From NCBI GenBank assembly GCA_030428565.1, contig JAUIDR010000001.1:18431-82430 (forward strand): a stretch of DNA of 64,000 bases. The letters run 5' to 3'. Below the pieces are notes generated by a model that worked only from the letters and a program-made list of their open reading frames with translations, had not been told where the DNA came from and searched no databases. Shown here piece after piece: positions 56,353 to 64,000 of the stretch; position 1 is the stretch's first letter; every line of letters begins with the position of its first letter. Made by a program: the position numbers and the translations under genes. The stretch is from Alphaproteobacteria bacterium. GTDB taxonomy: Bacteria > Pseudomonadota > Alphaproteobacteria > UBA7985 > JAUIBT01.

Positions 56353-57300
56353 TTAAGACACTCCAAGGTGCAAGAGGGTTGTTATGAGCTTATCGGCCAT
56401 CAGCGCAGCAAACATGCCCGCCAGGTAGACAAGTGAAAAACGGAACATGATCTTGGCCGCGCCATGGTCCTCATCGGGCGCCTGCAGCACCAAGATGGCC
56501 ATGGCGATAAAGATGAGCGAGAGCCCGCCCGCGGTCATACCATAGAGCCATGAGGTGGCGCCCATGAACCAAGGCACCATAGAGACTGGCAGCAAGATCA
56601 AAGTGTAGGCCAGCATCTGCCACTTGGTGGCCCGTGCGCCCGCAACATTGGGCAGCATCGGCACCTTGGCCGCGCCGTAGTCACTCTCGTGGAACAGAGC
56701 CAGCGCCCAGAAGTGGGGCGGCGTCCACAAGAAGATTATCAAGAACAGCGCAATGGGCGTCCAAGTCAGATCGCCGCTGATAGCGGCCCAACCGATCATT
56801 GGCGGAAACGCGCCCGCAGCTCCGCCAATGACGATGTTCTGGGGCGTCCTCCGCTTTAGCCAGATCGTATAGACGAAGACGTAAAACAGGTTGGCAACCG
56901 CCAATAAGGCCGCCGCTAGCCAATTGGTCGCCAAACCCATGACAGCGACACTAGCAATCGACAGGACGATGCCAAAGGCCAGAGCCTCGTCAGGCACCAT
57001 TTTGCCCGAGGGGATCGGGCGCTTGATCGTGCGCTTCATCACCGCGTCAATGTCGCGGTCGTACCACATGTTGATGGCCCCAGCAGCGCCCGCATTGACG
57101 GCAATGCAGAGGATTCCGATCAGAGCCAACAAGGGATGCAGATTACCCGGCGCGACAACCATTCCCGCGATGCCGGTAAAGACCACCAGCGTCATGACGC
57201 GCGGCTTTAGCAATTGGTAATAGTCGGCGGCACTGGCGCGCTCGGTGGCAGGGCTACCCTGGGGGACCTCGGAAGAAGACTGGGCTTTGTTCATGATCAT
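56353..57300 (-). CDS. ctaB: Protohaem IX farnesyltransferase (haem O synthase)
   Basis: A 315-residue UbiA-family enzyme with about nine helices that adds a farnesyl group to haem B, the first step to haem A. YYQLLKPRVMTLVVFTGI, the prenyl-diphosphate site NMWYDRDIDAVMKRT and RPIPSG, and the second acidic region near FLWTPPHFWALAL are intact. The start is uncertain between ATG 57300 and 57294; neither has a good ribosome site, and a frame to 57390 adds 30 unlikely residues. It leads the operon ctaB-orf-ctaG-ctaE-DUF983-surf1. Confidence 0.95.
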   Translation of the reverse strand: MIMNKAQSSSEVPQGSPATERASAADYYQLLKPRVMTLVVFTGIAGMVVAPGNLHPLLALIGILCIAVNAGAAGAINMWYDRDIDAVMKRTIKRPIPSGKMVPDEALAFGIVLSIASVAVMGLATNWLAAALLAVANLFYVFVYTIWLKRRTPQNIVIGGAAGAFPPMIGWAAISGDLTWTPIALFLIIFLWTPPHFWALALFHESDYGAAKVPMLPNVAGARATKWQMLAYTLILLPVSMVPWFMGATSWLYGMTAGGLSLIFIAMAILVLQAPDEDHGAAKIMFRFSLVYLAGMFAALMADKLITTLLHLGVS

Positions 57301-57495
57301 CTTGAACAGCAATGCTAAGACCGCTCGCTGGCTTGGCCGCGCGGGCATCCAACGAGCGTATAGCAGTGACATAGTGCGCGGCGGCGTCAAGGCAAAGGGG
57401 ACGCATCACCGCAGCATAGCAGAAATAGGCGAGAACGCTGAGGCCAATGCATGAGCCCGTCGTCGGCTCTGGCCGGCGTCCGCCGCCGGAAAATG

Positions 57496-57541
57496 AAAAG
57501 GGCCCGCCCCTGTTAATCGGAGCAGGCCCTTGATTTCAGTT
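57496..57541 (-). terminator. Terminator between ctaD and ctaB
   Basis: AAGGGCC (57498-57504) and GGCCCTT (57535-57541) form the outer stem, with inner GCTCC/GGGGC pairing. On the minus strand it is followed by four T. It separates ctaC-ctaD from the ctaB operon, so ctaB must have its own promoter at about 57301-57490. Confidence 0.78.
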
Positions 57542-57564
57542 AGGCGCGAGGCCTAGCCCACCGC

Positions 57565-59196
57565 TTAGTGGTGGTTGGGATCTTTTTCGATCACCGGCAG
57601 TTCCTCAAAGGTGTGGAACGGCGGCGGTGAGCTGACGGTCCACTCCAGAGTGGTCGCGCCTTCGCCCCAGTAGTTGGCGCCTACGCGACGGCCAAACATG
57701 ATGGTGTAGAAAACGATGAACACGAACAGAATGGCCGATGCAAAGGTGACGTAAGAGCCGAGTGACGAAATGAAGTGCCAGCCAGCATAAGCATCGTTGT
57801 AGTCCGGGTAACGACGCGGCATACCTTGCATTCCCAAGAAGTGCTGCGGGAAGAAGATCAGGTTTACGCCGATAAAGAAGGTCCAGAACTGAATGTGAGA
57901 AATCACAGACGGATACTGACGGCCCGACATTTTGCCGATCCAGTGATAGAAGGCACCGATGATACCGAAGACTGCGCCCATAGACAGGGTGTAGTGGAAG
58001 TGCGCCACCACGTAGTAGGTATCGTGAACCGCAAAGTCAAAGGTCGCGTTCGCCAGCGCCACACCCGTCACACCACCGATGGTGAACAGGATCAACAGCG
58101 CGATGGCGTACAGCATGGGTACAGTGAAGCTGATCGAGCCCCCCCACATTGTCGCGATCCAAGAGAAGATCTTGATACCGGTCGGTACCGCAATCACCAT
58201 TGTTGCCAACAAGAAGTACCACTCAACATTGACGCCCAAACCGACGGTGAACATGTGGTGCGCCCAAACCACGAAGCCAACAACACCAATCGCAACCATG
58301 GCGTAGGCCATGCCCAGGTAGCCGAAGATCGGCTTCTTGGAGTGGGTTGAGATGATGTGAGAGATCAGGCCGAATGAAGGCAGGATCATAATGTAAACTT
58401 CAGGGTGGCCGAAGAACCAGAACAAGTGCTGGAACAGAACCGGATCGCCGCCGCCTGCAGGATCAAAGAAGGTAGTGCCAAAGTTACGATCGGTCAGCAG
58501 CATGGTAATGCCACCACCCAAAACTGGGACCGCCAGCAACAGCAAGAAGGCGGTAACCAGCATGGCCCATGCGAACAGAGGCATGCGGTGCATAGTCATG
58601 CCCGGTGCACGCATGTTGAAAATGGTCGTGATGAAGTTAACGGCGCCCAAAATCGAAGAGGCACCCGCCAAGTGCAGAGAGAAAATGGCTAAGTCCATCG
58701 CAATACCGCTGTGGTTCGGGTCTTTGACCGAAAGCGGCGGATAGACCGTCCAGCCTGTACCGACACCGGTATCAACGATAGCTGACAAAATCAGCAACAC
58801 GATAGACGGTACCAACAGCCAGAATGAGATGTTGTTCAAACGCGGGAACGCCATATCCGGCGCACCGATCATCATCGGCAACAGGTAGTTACCAAAACCG
58901 CCGATCAGCGCAGGCATGACGAAGAAGAACACCATGATTACGCCGTGAGCGGTAATCAGGACGTTCCAAACGTGACCGCTCGCAGCGTCGATAGGCAGGT
59001 TTTGGATAACCTGCAGGCCTGGGTATTGCAGCTCCATCCGCATTACCAGGGAAACTGCACCGCCGATCAGGCCCATGATACCAGCGTACCACAGGTACAA
59101 AACGCCGATATCCTTGTGGTTGGTTGACATGAACCAGCGCGCGAAAAAGCCCGGCGCATGATCATGATCGTGATGGTCAGCACTCGCTGTAGCCAT
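57565..59196 (-). CDS. ctaD: Cytochrome c oxidase subunit I
   Basis: A 543-residue, twelve-helix catalytic subunit of an aa3 oxidase. The CuB and cross-linked Tyr region is [15 protein letters not shown], with the Glu of A1-type oxidases. HHMFTVGL gives two CuB ligands, and [14 protein letters not shown] the two haem ligands. The K-path Thr/Lys segment ([20 protein letters not shown]) is complete. The N-terminal [10 protein letters not shown] is His-rich. AGAGGA is 9 bases before the ATG. It follows ctaC by 29 bases. Confidence 0.98.
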   Translation of the reverse strand: MATASADHHDHDHAPGFFARWFMSTNHKDIGVLYLWYAGIMGLIGGAVSLVMRMELQYPGLQVIQNLPIDAASGHVWNVLITAHGVIMVFFFVMPALIGGFGNYLLPMMIGAPDMAFPRLNNISFWLLVPSIVLLILSAIVDTGVGTGWTVYPPLSVKDPNHSGIAMDLAIFSLHLAGASSILGAVNFITTIFNMRAPGMTMHRMPLFAWAMLVTAFLLLLAVPVLGGGITMLLTDRNFGTTFFDPAGGGDPVLFQHLFWFFGHPEVYIMILPSFGLISHIISTHSKKPIFGYLGMAYAMVAIGVVGFVVWAHHMFTVGLGVNVEWYFLLATMVIAVPTGIKIFSWIATMWGGSISFTVPMLYAIALLILFTIGGVTGVALANATFDFAVHDTYYVVAHFHYTLSMGAVFGIIGAFYHWIGKMSGRQYPSVISHIQFWTFFIGVNLIFFPQHFLGMQGMPRRYPDYNDAYAGWHFISSLGSYVTFASAILFVFIVFYTIMFGRRVGANYWGEGATTLEWTVSSPPPFHTFEELPVIEKDPNHH

Positions 59197-59225
59197 ATCT
59201 CAGATCCTCTCTATCTTAAAATTTC

Positions 59226-60158
59226 TTAGCGTGCGACGGGCTGCGTGGCCGCCAGAGTATCAATATTCAGCGCCGCTGTGTCGATCTTGGTATCGACCAC
59301 GTCCAGGCCCTGGATTTGTGCAACGACATCGTTGGCAGGCGCGTCTACTTCCGAGGCCGCGACCCAAGCATTGAACTGCTCTTGCGGTACGGCTTTGATC
59401 GCGATCGGCATATATCCGTGGTCGACGCCACAGATTTCAGAACACTGGCCGAAGTAGATGCCGGGCTTTTCGATGCGCGTCCAAGTTTCGTTCAAACGGC
59501 CGGGTACCGCGTCTTTTTTCAAGCCCAGAGCAGGAACTGCAAAGGAGTGAATGACGTCGCGGGCCGCAACTTGGATACGAATGTTGGTTTCGGTCGGGAC
59601 CACAACAAAGTTGTCAGTCTCCAGCAGGCGCCACTCAGGATGGGTCAGCTCGCTGGGATCATCGCGGCCGATCAAATAAGCGTCGAAGGCGATGTCTTCG
59701 CCATCTTTACCCTTGATGCCGGGGTAAGCATAGTTCCATGCCCACTGGTAGCCGGTCACTTTCAAAGTGAAGTTGGTATCCGCAGGCGTGACCTGTTGCT
59801 TAAACAGCAATCGCGTCGAAGGGACGGACAGAACCACCAGGATCAGCACAGGGATCGCAGTCCAAACCACTTCCAAGGCTTGGTTGTGGGTCACTTTGCT
59901 GGGGGTGGGGTTCGCTGAAGCGCGGAAACGGAACATGGTATAGCCGATCAACGCAATTACGAAGATCGAAATACCGACCATGACCGGCAACAAATAGAAG
60001 TCATGAAAATTCTGGATTTCTTGGAAAACTTTACTCGCAGGCTCCTGGTAGGTGAAGCCCCAAGGCTTTGGTGCACCAGCAGCTTCCTGGGCCAAAGCCG
60101 CAGGCGCCGTGGCCAAGGCCGCCATCAGCGATGCAAAGGTGGTTAGGCATTTACGCAT
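59226..60158 (-). CDS. ctaC: Cytochrome c oxidase subunit II
   Basis: A 310-residue subunit that accepts electrons from cytochrome c. A signal peptide (about 1-24, ending PAALAQ) precedes two helices. The CuA site is complete: HSFAVPALGLK gives one His, and YFGQCSEICGVDHGYMPI supplies two Cys, one His and one Met. There is no fused cytochrome c domain. I chose the ATG at 60158. A longer frame to 60209 would hide the signal. Confidence 0.97.
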   Translation of the reverse strand: MRKCLTTFASLMAALATAPAALAQEAAGAPKPWGFTYQEPASKVFQEIQNFHDFYLLPVMVGISIFVIALIGYTMFRFRASANPTPSKVTHNQALEVVWTAIPVLILVVLSVPSTRLLFKQQVTPADTNFTLKVTGYQWAWNYAYPGIKGKDGEDIAFDAYLIGRDDPSELTHPEWRLLETDNFVVVPTETNIRIQVAARDVIHSFAVPALGLKKDAVPGRLNETWTRIEKPGIYFGQCSEICGVDHGYMPIAIKAVPQEQFNAWVAASEVDAPANDVVAQIQGLDVVDTKIDTAALNIDTLAATQPVAR

Positions 60159-60523
60159 GAGTTTCAATCTTTCCCGCTCAATTTTTATAACCCGGCCTCG
60201 CCGCGCCACGCACGCGAGGCCTCAGGTCAGCAAAGCTATTACGTATCTTTGTACTCCAAATCTATCTCTTGGCTTGCCGTAGGACAGCGAGCGAAAAGTC
60301 GCGGAGCTTCATGCCACCATAACTGCCAGGAAATTATGTTTGTGCAAGTCCCGGCCCGTAACATTCCGGCTCCATTTTGCCGCAGCGTTAGACAATCGCG
60401 CGCAAAGGTCGAGACCAGTACCTGCCGCTCAAGCGTCTGGAAATGCAAAACGGCCGCCTAACGACAGGCGACCGCTGCTGCTCGTTCGTTTTGGCCCAGA
60501 AAGCAGGGAGCCAGAGTCGCCAC
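60159..60523. other. Gene-free interval between ctaC and the SH3 lipoprotein
   Basis: It should hold the ctaC promoter (near 60160-60260, relatively A/T-rich) and the terminator of the SH3 lipoprotein gene (60447-60474). No gene or tRNA was recognised. Confidence 0.5.
60447..60474 (-). terminator. Probable terminator after the first SH3 lipoprotein gene
   Basis: CGGCCGCCT (60451-60459) and AGGCGACCG (60466-60474) pair with one mismatch around a 6-base loop; on the minus strand four T follow. It lies 50 bases past the stop at 60524. Confidence 0.55.
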
Positions 60524-61120
60524 TTATGGCAGGCGCTCCCACCAAGCGCCTTGTGCCAGCGGCGGGCGCGTCGACCAATAGACCACCGGCTTGCCGTGGC
60601 CAGCGGGTCCATAGGCTGGCGGGTAACCATAGTAAGAAGGGTAATACGACACAGGGGCACCGCCATAGGACGCTGGGCTATTTAGCGGCACAACGTAGTC
60701 CACCCGATAGCCAGGTTCGACCACCTGCTGTACCGGCGCTTGCGAGCGAAGCTCGCGGCTGTGGAAATCTAGATAGCGCGAATGGCTCCAGCCTTCTTGG
60801 CCGTTGTAGCGAATCTTGCACCAGTTCCCCTGACACTCAATCAGATCGGCTGCATTGCCTTTGGGCAGGTGCCCGCAGCCTTTGTAGGATTTGCCCGGCC
60901 CCTTGCGAATCATCACGTCCACGCGCGCCGTGACGTAAGAAGCCCAACTGTGCTCGACCTTCGGAACCGACACCGTTTGAACGCGCGGCTCGACTTCTAT
61001 GCTTCGCAAAAGGTAGGCGTCTTGTTGGGGCTGCACGGGCGCCACTGTATGAACAGGATAGCAAGCTGTGAGCAGCACGGGGACAAGCAGCGCCACCAGC
61101 AGAGGACCAAAGCGAGGCAT
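60524..61120 (-). CDS. SH3-domain lipoprotein
   Basis: A 198-residue protein. The signal peptide ends in the lipobox LLTAC, so it is probably lipid-anchored. A bacterial SH3 domain covers about 60-120 (YVTARVDVMIRKGPGKSYK, then CQGNWCKIRYNGQEGW and SRYLDF). It is followed by a Tyr/Pro/Gly-rich tail (YYPSYYGYPPAYGPAG). SH3b domains usually bind cell-wall peptides. GGAG lies 7 bases before the ATG at 61120. It is paralogous to the protein at 61561-62604, sharing GPGKSYK and the WCKI strand. Confidence 0.82.
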   Translation of the reverse strand: MPRFGPLLVALLVPVLLTACYPVHTVAPVQPQQDAYLLRSIEVEPRVQTVSVPKVEHSWASYVTARVDVMIRKGPGKSYKGCGHLPKGNAADLIECQGNWCKIRYNGQEGWSHSRYLDFHSRELRSQAPVQQVVEPGYRVDYVVPLNSPASYGGAPVSYYPSYYGYPPAYGPAGHGKPVVYWSTRPPLAQGAWWERLP

Positions 61121-61350
61121 GGGATTACTCCTTCTTTCATTTGCGCACACCCAACTAGCGGGCGAGTGCCGCCGGGTGTATCAACCTTAAGTCAGAGCGA
61201 AATCAGGCCTTTGTCAATATAAGCTATTGGGAATCGAGACAGTTCGGGCACCGGCTCGCAATTTGCATGGAAAACATGGCTCCGGGCGGTGTTTGCTTCC
61301 GCTACTGTACGCGTCCACAACGCTTATTCATGGCGGAGTCTTCCAACGCG

Positions 61351-61390
61351 CAGAAACGCCCAGAAACACCCAGAAACGCCCAGAGCACAC
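61351..61390. repeat. 10-bp tandem repeat
   Basis: CAGAAACGCC, CAGAAACACC, CAGAAACGCC and the start of a fourth (CAGAGCACAC) lie end to end at 61351-61390. It is non-coding and directly precedes the hairpin at 61397. Confidence 0.85.
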
Positions 61391-61441
61391 GAAAAAACGC
61401 TGCAAAGGACAGCCATCGAAGCGGCGCGTACTTTGCAGCGT
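61391..61441 (-). terminator. Strong minus-strand terminator
   Basis: ACGCTGCAAAG (61397-61407) and CTTTGCAGCGT (61431-61441) make a perfect 11-bp stem with a 23-base loop; on the minus strand six T follow (61392-61397). It would stop transcripts of the Met-rich SH3 lipoprotein about 120 bases past its stop codon. Confidence 0.8.
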
Positions 61442-61560
61442 GAGGATCGAATTTAATCAGTTCGGGCGCGACACCCGCCCGTCAGCACCTGAGGCACAAG
61501 AGGGGTAAGCCCGGCGGGGAGCGCTCGGGCCCTGCCCGCCGTCAGCTTGTATTTAAGGCG

Positions 61561-62604
61561 CTACTCTTTGAAAAAGCTCAAGAAGCGCGCAGAGCTGTAG
61601 CCGGTGGTTCCATTGACCGTGATCTTGCACCACTTGCCTTCACAGAACTCGACAGAAGCTACCTCGCCGCGTTTTACGACGCCTTTGGTCTTATAGGACT
61701 TGCCAGGTCCGGTACGCATGAAGACATCACCGGTCGCGCGGGCTTTTTCGCGGGTCTCTTTGCCGGCAGTTGTGGTTTGGCTGCTTGAGCCAGCCGATGC
61801 CAGATCCGGCTCGTTCGACACGTCCGTGATTTGGTAGACTGCGCCGGTTGGGCGGACAAATTGCGAATAAGAGCCCAGCGGCATCATGCCGTTGGCTCCC
61901 ACAGCCGGGCCCGTGGGGTAATTCAGGCTGGGCGTATTGCTATAGGCCGCCGCGTTCGGCATGCCGGCGATCGGCCGATTGAAGTTCGGCTGTTGTGCAG
62001 AAGCTTGCTGATTCGCCAGTGCTGAATTGGGACCAATACCGTAAGCTGCCGGAACAAAGGGGCTCGCCATGCCTTGCTGGGCGTTCATCTGAGGCATGGG
62101 GGCGCTCAAGGTCGCCGCTGACATCATCGGGCCAGGCAACATTGGGGGCATCATTGGAGGCATCATTGGAGGCATCATGGGCGACATCATTGGCCCCGGC
62201 ATCATCGGGGGCATCATCATGCCAGGCATAGCGGGCATAGCAACGCCTTGCATAGCGGCTCCATTCGCGCCAGGCGCTTGCGCTGGATTTGTGCCAGAGA
62301 TCAAACCCGGCATCATGGGCATCGCCCCAGAACCAGGCGCATTGGCAGACGTTGAAACTGCGGTGCGGCTGTCGATGGCGCCCGGCAAATAGGGCTGCGG
62401 GGTCGCTTTACCGCCACCACTTTCCACGTCGCTCTTGCGAGCAAGAATGGTGCCGGTGTTGGCGCCAGAAGTGGTGCTATTAAAGAAGAATGGCTTGTTC
62501 GCGGAGGTCGCGGCGTCATCCGCAATCATGGCGGTGTTAACACAACCGGTAGCGAACAGAAGGCTCGCACACCCCATCAATACCAGGGCTTGTGACTTGA
62601 ACAT
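61561..62604 (-). CDS. Met-Pro-rich SH3-domain lipoprotein
   Basis: A 347-residue exported protein. The signal peptide ends LLFATGC, a likely lipobox. Residues 95-160 form a Met/Pro/Gly tract with about 25 methionines, including four MMPP units. A Gln/Asn/Pro-rich linker follows. The C-terminal SH3 domain (about 288-347) reads DVFMRTGPGKSYKTKGVVKR, then CEGKWCKITVNGTTGYSSAR. The Met tract could bind Cu(I), which would suit its place between the aa3 oxidase genes and a SCO1 gene, but it could equally be a low-complexity wall spacer. It is divergent from the SCO1 gene. Confidence 0.78.
   Translation of the reverse strand: MFKSQALVLMGCASLLFATGCVNTAMIADDAATSANKPFFFNSTTSGANTGTILARKSDVESGGGKATPQPYLPGAIDSRTAVSTSANAPGSGAMPMMPGLISGTNPAQAPGANGAAMQGVAMPAMPGMMMPPMMPGPMMSPMMPPMMPPMMPPMLPGPMMSAATLSAPMPQMNAQQGMASPFVPAAYGIGPNSALANQQASAQQPNFNRPIAGMPNAAAYSNTPSLNYPTGPAVGANGMMPLGSYSQFVRPTGAVYQITDVSNEPDLASAGSSSQTTTAGKETREKARATGDVFMRTGPGKSYKTKGVVKRGEVASVEFCEGKWCKITVNGTTGYSSARFLSFFKE
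62141..62188. repeat. 12-bp tandem repeat in the Met-rich lipoprotein
   Basis: ATTGGGGGCATC, ATTGGAGGCATC twice and a diverged ATGGGCGACATC run without gaps at 62141-62188, encoding Met-Met-Pro-Pro units on the minus strand. Changes of copy number would stay in frame. Confidence 0.85.
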
Positions 62605-63166
62605 ATGAAAATTCCCAAAATCAAATTCGAGCTGCCAGCGCTTGGAAGATTAGGACCAGCGCGCAAAGTCTGCTTTTCCTTTCGGCCCAAACGACCGACT
62701 TTTTAAAATTTTATGGTCAAGGAAGTGCTCTGCAATTGTGTCAAGGCTGGGGGAGAAGTGAGGAATTTTCGCTGAATTCGCCATGAATTCCCGCTTAGGC
62801 TGTACCGCGGCGCGTTGGCGGTGTCGGCCTTGACCTTGGCGCTTGCCTCTGCCTTGCGAATACCAGGCCGCAAGCCCCCCCTTTTCCTGCGCTGCGCAGT
62901 CCTGCGCGACAATCCGCGCTGGGCGCAAAGGCCCGGAAACCCGCGTGGCATGGCGTCGTGTCGCAGCTACAGCCATTGGCCCGTGCAGCGGGCCTGCCTA
63001 TGGTAATGAGGCGGTTGCAGCGGGAAGACGCCCCTGAAGATCAGCGGCGCGGCCTTAGTACAGCCCGACGCGCACCAACAAGCCTTTTCGCGCCACCGAT
63101 CACAATCGAACATGACCGTGGCCCCCGTTTGGCTGCGACACGAGGATTCTCGTTAGGATACTGTCA
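62605..63166. other. Divergent interval between the Met-rich lipoprotein and SCO1 genes
   Basis: 562 bases without a credible gene. It holds an A/T-rich block at 62698-62712 (a possible lipoprotein promoter), a perfect dyad CTGCGC-T-GCGCAG at 62887-62899, and a GTCAAGG direct repeat near 62713 and 62738. Frames here have no ribosome sites. Confidence 0.45.
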
Positions 63167-63790
63167 ATGCAGGCAACATTTTCTTCCCCTCGAACCCTGA
63201 TTTGGCTAGCGGCCTTGGGCTGTATCGCCGTCGTCTTGGGGGTGCTGGTGACCCTAGGTATCGCCCCAAAGAACGCCCCTACCGATAGCGAGGGTGGCTC
63301 GGGCAGTGCCTTGATCGGCGGCCCATTTACGCTGGTTGACCAAGACGGCCAGACCCGCACCGAAGCCGATTTCTTGGGCTCATACGCGCTAGTCTATTTT
63401 GGTTACACCTACTGCCCCGACGCCTGCCCGACCGCTCTGGGCATCATGAGCGAAGCGCTCAATCGTTTAGACGAAGAACAGCTGGCCAAGGTACAGCCTG
63501 TCTTTATTAGTTTTGACCCGGAGCGCGACACGGTTGAAGCGCTCAAGGGCTATGTGCCGCTGTTTCACCCCAAGCTGATCGGCCTGACCGGCACGCTTGA
63601 ACAGACCAAGGCTGCCGCCAAAGCTTACCGCGTCTACTATGCCAAAGTGGAATCTGAGGAGCAGAACGACTACCTGGTCGATCACTCCTCCTACATCTAC
63701 CTCATGTCGCCAGAAGGTAAGTTTATCAAACACTTCTCAGAAAGCGGTGGCGTGGCGGCGCTGTCCGATTATCTCGCTGAGACCCTGTGA
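63167..63790 (+). CDS. SCO1/SenC-family copper chaperone
   Basis: A 207-residue thioredoxin-fold protein that loads copper into CuA of cytochrome oxidase subunit II. It has one N-terminal membrane anchor (about 12-31). The copper ligands are all present: Cys83 and Cys87 in YTYCPDACPTA, and His173 in VDHSSYIYLM. SFDPERDTVEAL and the end KHFSESGG-VAAL are typical. AGGATA precedes the ATG. Its stop overlaps the next gene by four bases (GTGA). Confidence 0.95.
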   Translation: MQATFSSPRTLIWLAALGCIAVVLGVLVTLGIAPKNAPTDSEGGSGSALIGGPFTLVDQDGQTRTEADFLGSYALVYFGYTYCPDACPTALGIMSEALNRLDEEQLAKVQPVFISFDPERDTVEALKGYVPLFHPKLIGLTGTLEQTKAAAKAYRVYYAKVESEEQNDYLVDHSSYIYLMSPEGKFIKHFSESGGVAALSDYLAETL

Positions 63791-64000
63791 GTCCCTCGGT
63801 GCCTGCCCCTTCCTCGCAAGTCGCTCAGAGCCTCGCTTGGTCAATCCGCGAAGCGCGGCGCAGCGACGATTCGGCCCTGCTTGAGCTCGTTGCGGGTCTG
63901 CTGAGCTATGAAGACAAGCTGGCAAGCCATGCCTCGCGCCCCAAGCAAAGCGCCCGCCAACGGCTCAATTACTTGCGAGCCATGTTGCGAAGCAACGGCG
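63787..64000 (+). CDS. GNAT-family acetyltransferase, 5' part
   Basis: The frame opens at GTG 63787, overlapping the SCO1 stop by four bases, and stays open for 71 codons to the edge. It reads SLAWSIREARRSDDSALLEL then VAGLLSYEDKLASHASRP, a typical GNAT N-terminal beta1-alpha1 start. The acetyl-CoA loop lies outside the window, so the family call is provisional. Co-translation with the copper chaperone is likely. Confidence 0.65.
   Translation, partial: MSPSVPAPSSQVAQSLAWSIREARRSDDSALLELVAGLLSYEDKLASHASRPKQSARQRLNYLRAMLRSNG

Larger units (their letters stand above)
61121..61560. other. Interval between the two SH3 lipoprotein genes
   Basis: 440 bases holding a 10-bp tandem repeat (61351-61390), a strong hairpin with T-run (61391-61441) and a GC-rich hairpin CGGCGGG/CCCGCCG (61512-61541) with no T-tract. 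There is space between the hairpins for a small RNA, but no direct evidence of one. Confidence 0.5.

Noticed and set aside
61227..61508. A 93-codon plus-strand frame between the SH3 lipoproteins
   Set aside because: It runs through the 10-bp tandem repeat and the terminator hairpin, which makes coding unlikely.
1..64000. tRNA, rRNA, tmRNA or 6S RNA genes
   Set aside because: I scanned the intergenic intervals by eye for T-loop-like GTTCGA contexts and long paired structures and found none convincing. A covariance search would be decisive.

Overview
The window is about 60% GC and reads as a chromosomal segment of an alphaproteobacterium. The best support is the gene order ftsH-tilS-cpoB-pal-tolBARQ-ybgC-ruvBAC-yebC on one strand, a mitochondrial-type aa3 oxidase cluster (ctaC-ctaD, ctaB-orf-ctaG-ctaE-DUF983-surf1), a betICBA operon, and a RirA/NsrR-type Rrf2 regulator. 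The order within the class cannot be fixed from this sequence. I found no rRNA, tRNA, CRISPR array, prophage or intact insertion sequence.

Layout: 1-3.3 kb (minus) holds a group III truncated haemoglobin, 5-formyltetrahydrofolate cyclo-ligase, an agmatinase-family ureohydrolase, a uronate-dehydrogenase-like enzyme and the first codons of a further gene. A divergent Rrf2 regulator and a NnrU-family membrane protein suggest nitric-oxide or iron-sulfur signalling at 3.3-4.4 kb. 4.5-11.3 kb (plus) is a divergent serine hydroxymethyltransferase homologue followed by betI-betC-betB-betA, which turns choline-O-sulfate and choline into glycine betaine. It closes with a strong bidirectional terminator. 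11.4-16.7 kb (minus) holds pepA, an azlC-azlD-GNAT-methyltransferase-GFA operon and a secreted cysteine-rich protein with a C-terminal I78 inhibitor-like domain. 17-21 kb (plus) carries a YbaN/DUF454 protein, parC and a patatin-like protein that lacks the nucleophilic serine. 21.4-24.8 kb has a small orphan HTH protein, soxC-soxD without the rest of a sox operon, and a divergent ArsR regulator with the cysteines of the SqrR/BigR persulfide sensors. A matching operator lies in front of soxC. 24.9-26.8 kb is rpsB-tsf.

27-46.8 kb is housekeeping: quinone oxidoreductase, thiD, glmM, folP, ftsH, tilS, the complete Tol-Pal system with cpoB, ybgC, ruvBAC, yebC, an Spx/ArsC-like protein and zapE. 46.9-53 kb has a large secreted protein of unknown function, folD, a YggT protein, a DUF1643 protein and an M32 carboxypeptidase. 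53.2-60.2 kb is the cytochrome c oxidase cluster with its haem and copper assembly factors. 60.5-63.8 kb has two paralogous SH3-domain lipoproteins, one with a Met-Pro-rich tract, then a divergent SCO1-type copper chaperone and the start of a GNAT gene.

The most distinctive feature of the window is repeated short tandem duplication. A 26-bp unit (three copies) starts at the 3' end of the arsR-type gene, and a 22-bp unit (three copies) starts at the tilS stop codon. Shorter units lie within cpoB, the tolB signal peptide, the Met-rich lipoprotein and an intergenic region, and TolA has an exceptionally long Glu-Pro linker. Many start codons were reassigned here on the basis of ribosome binding sites or stop/start overlaps; the entries say where.
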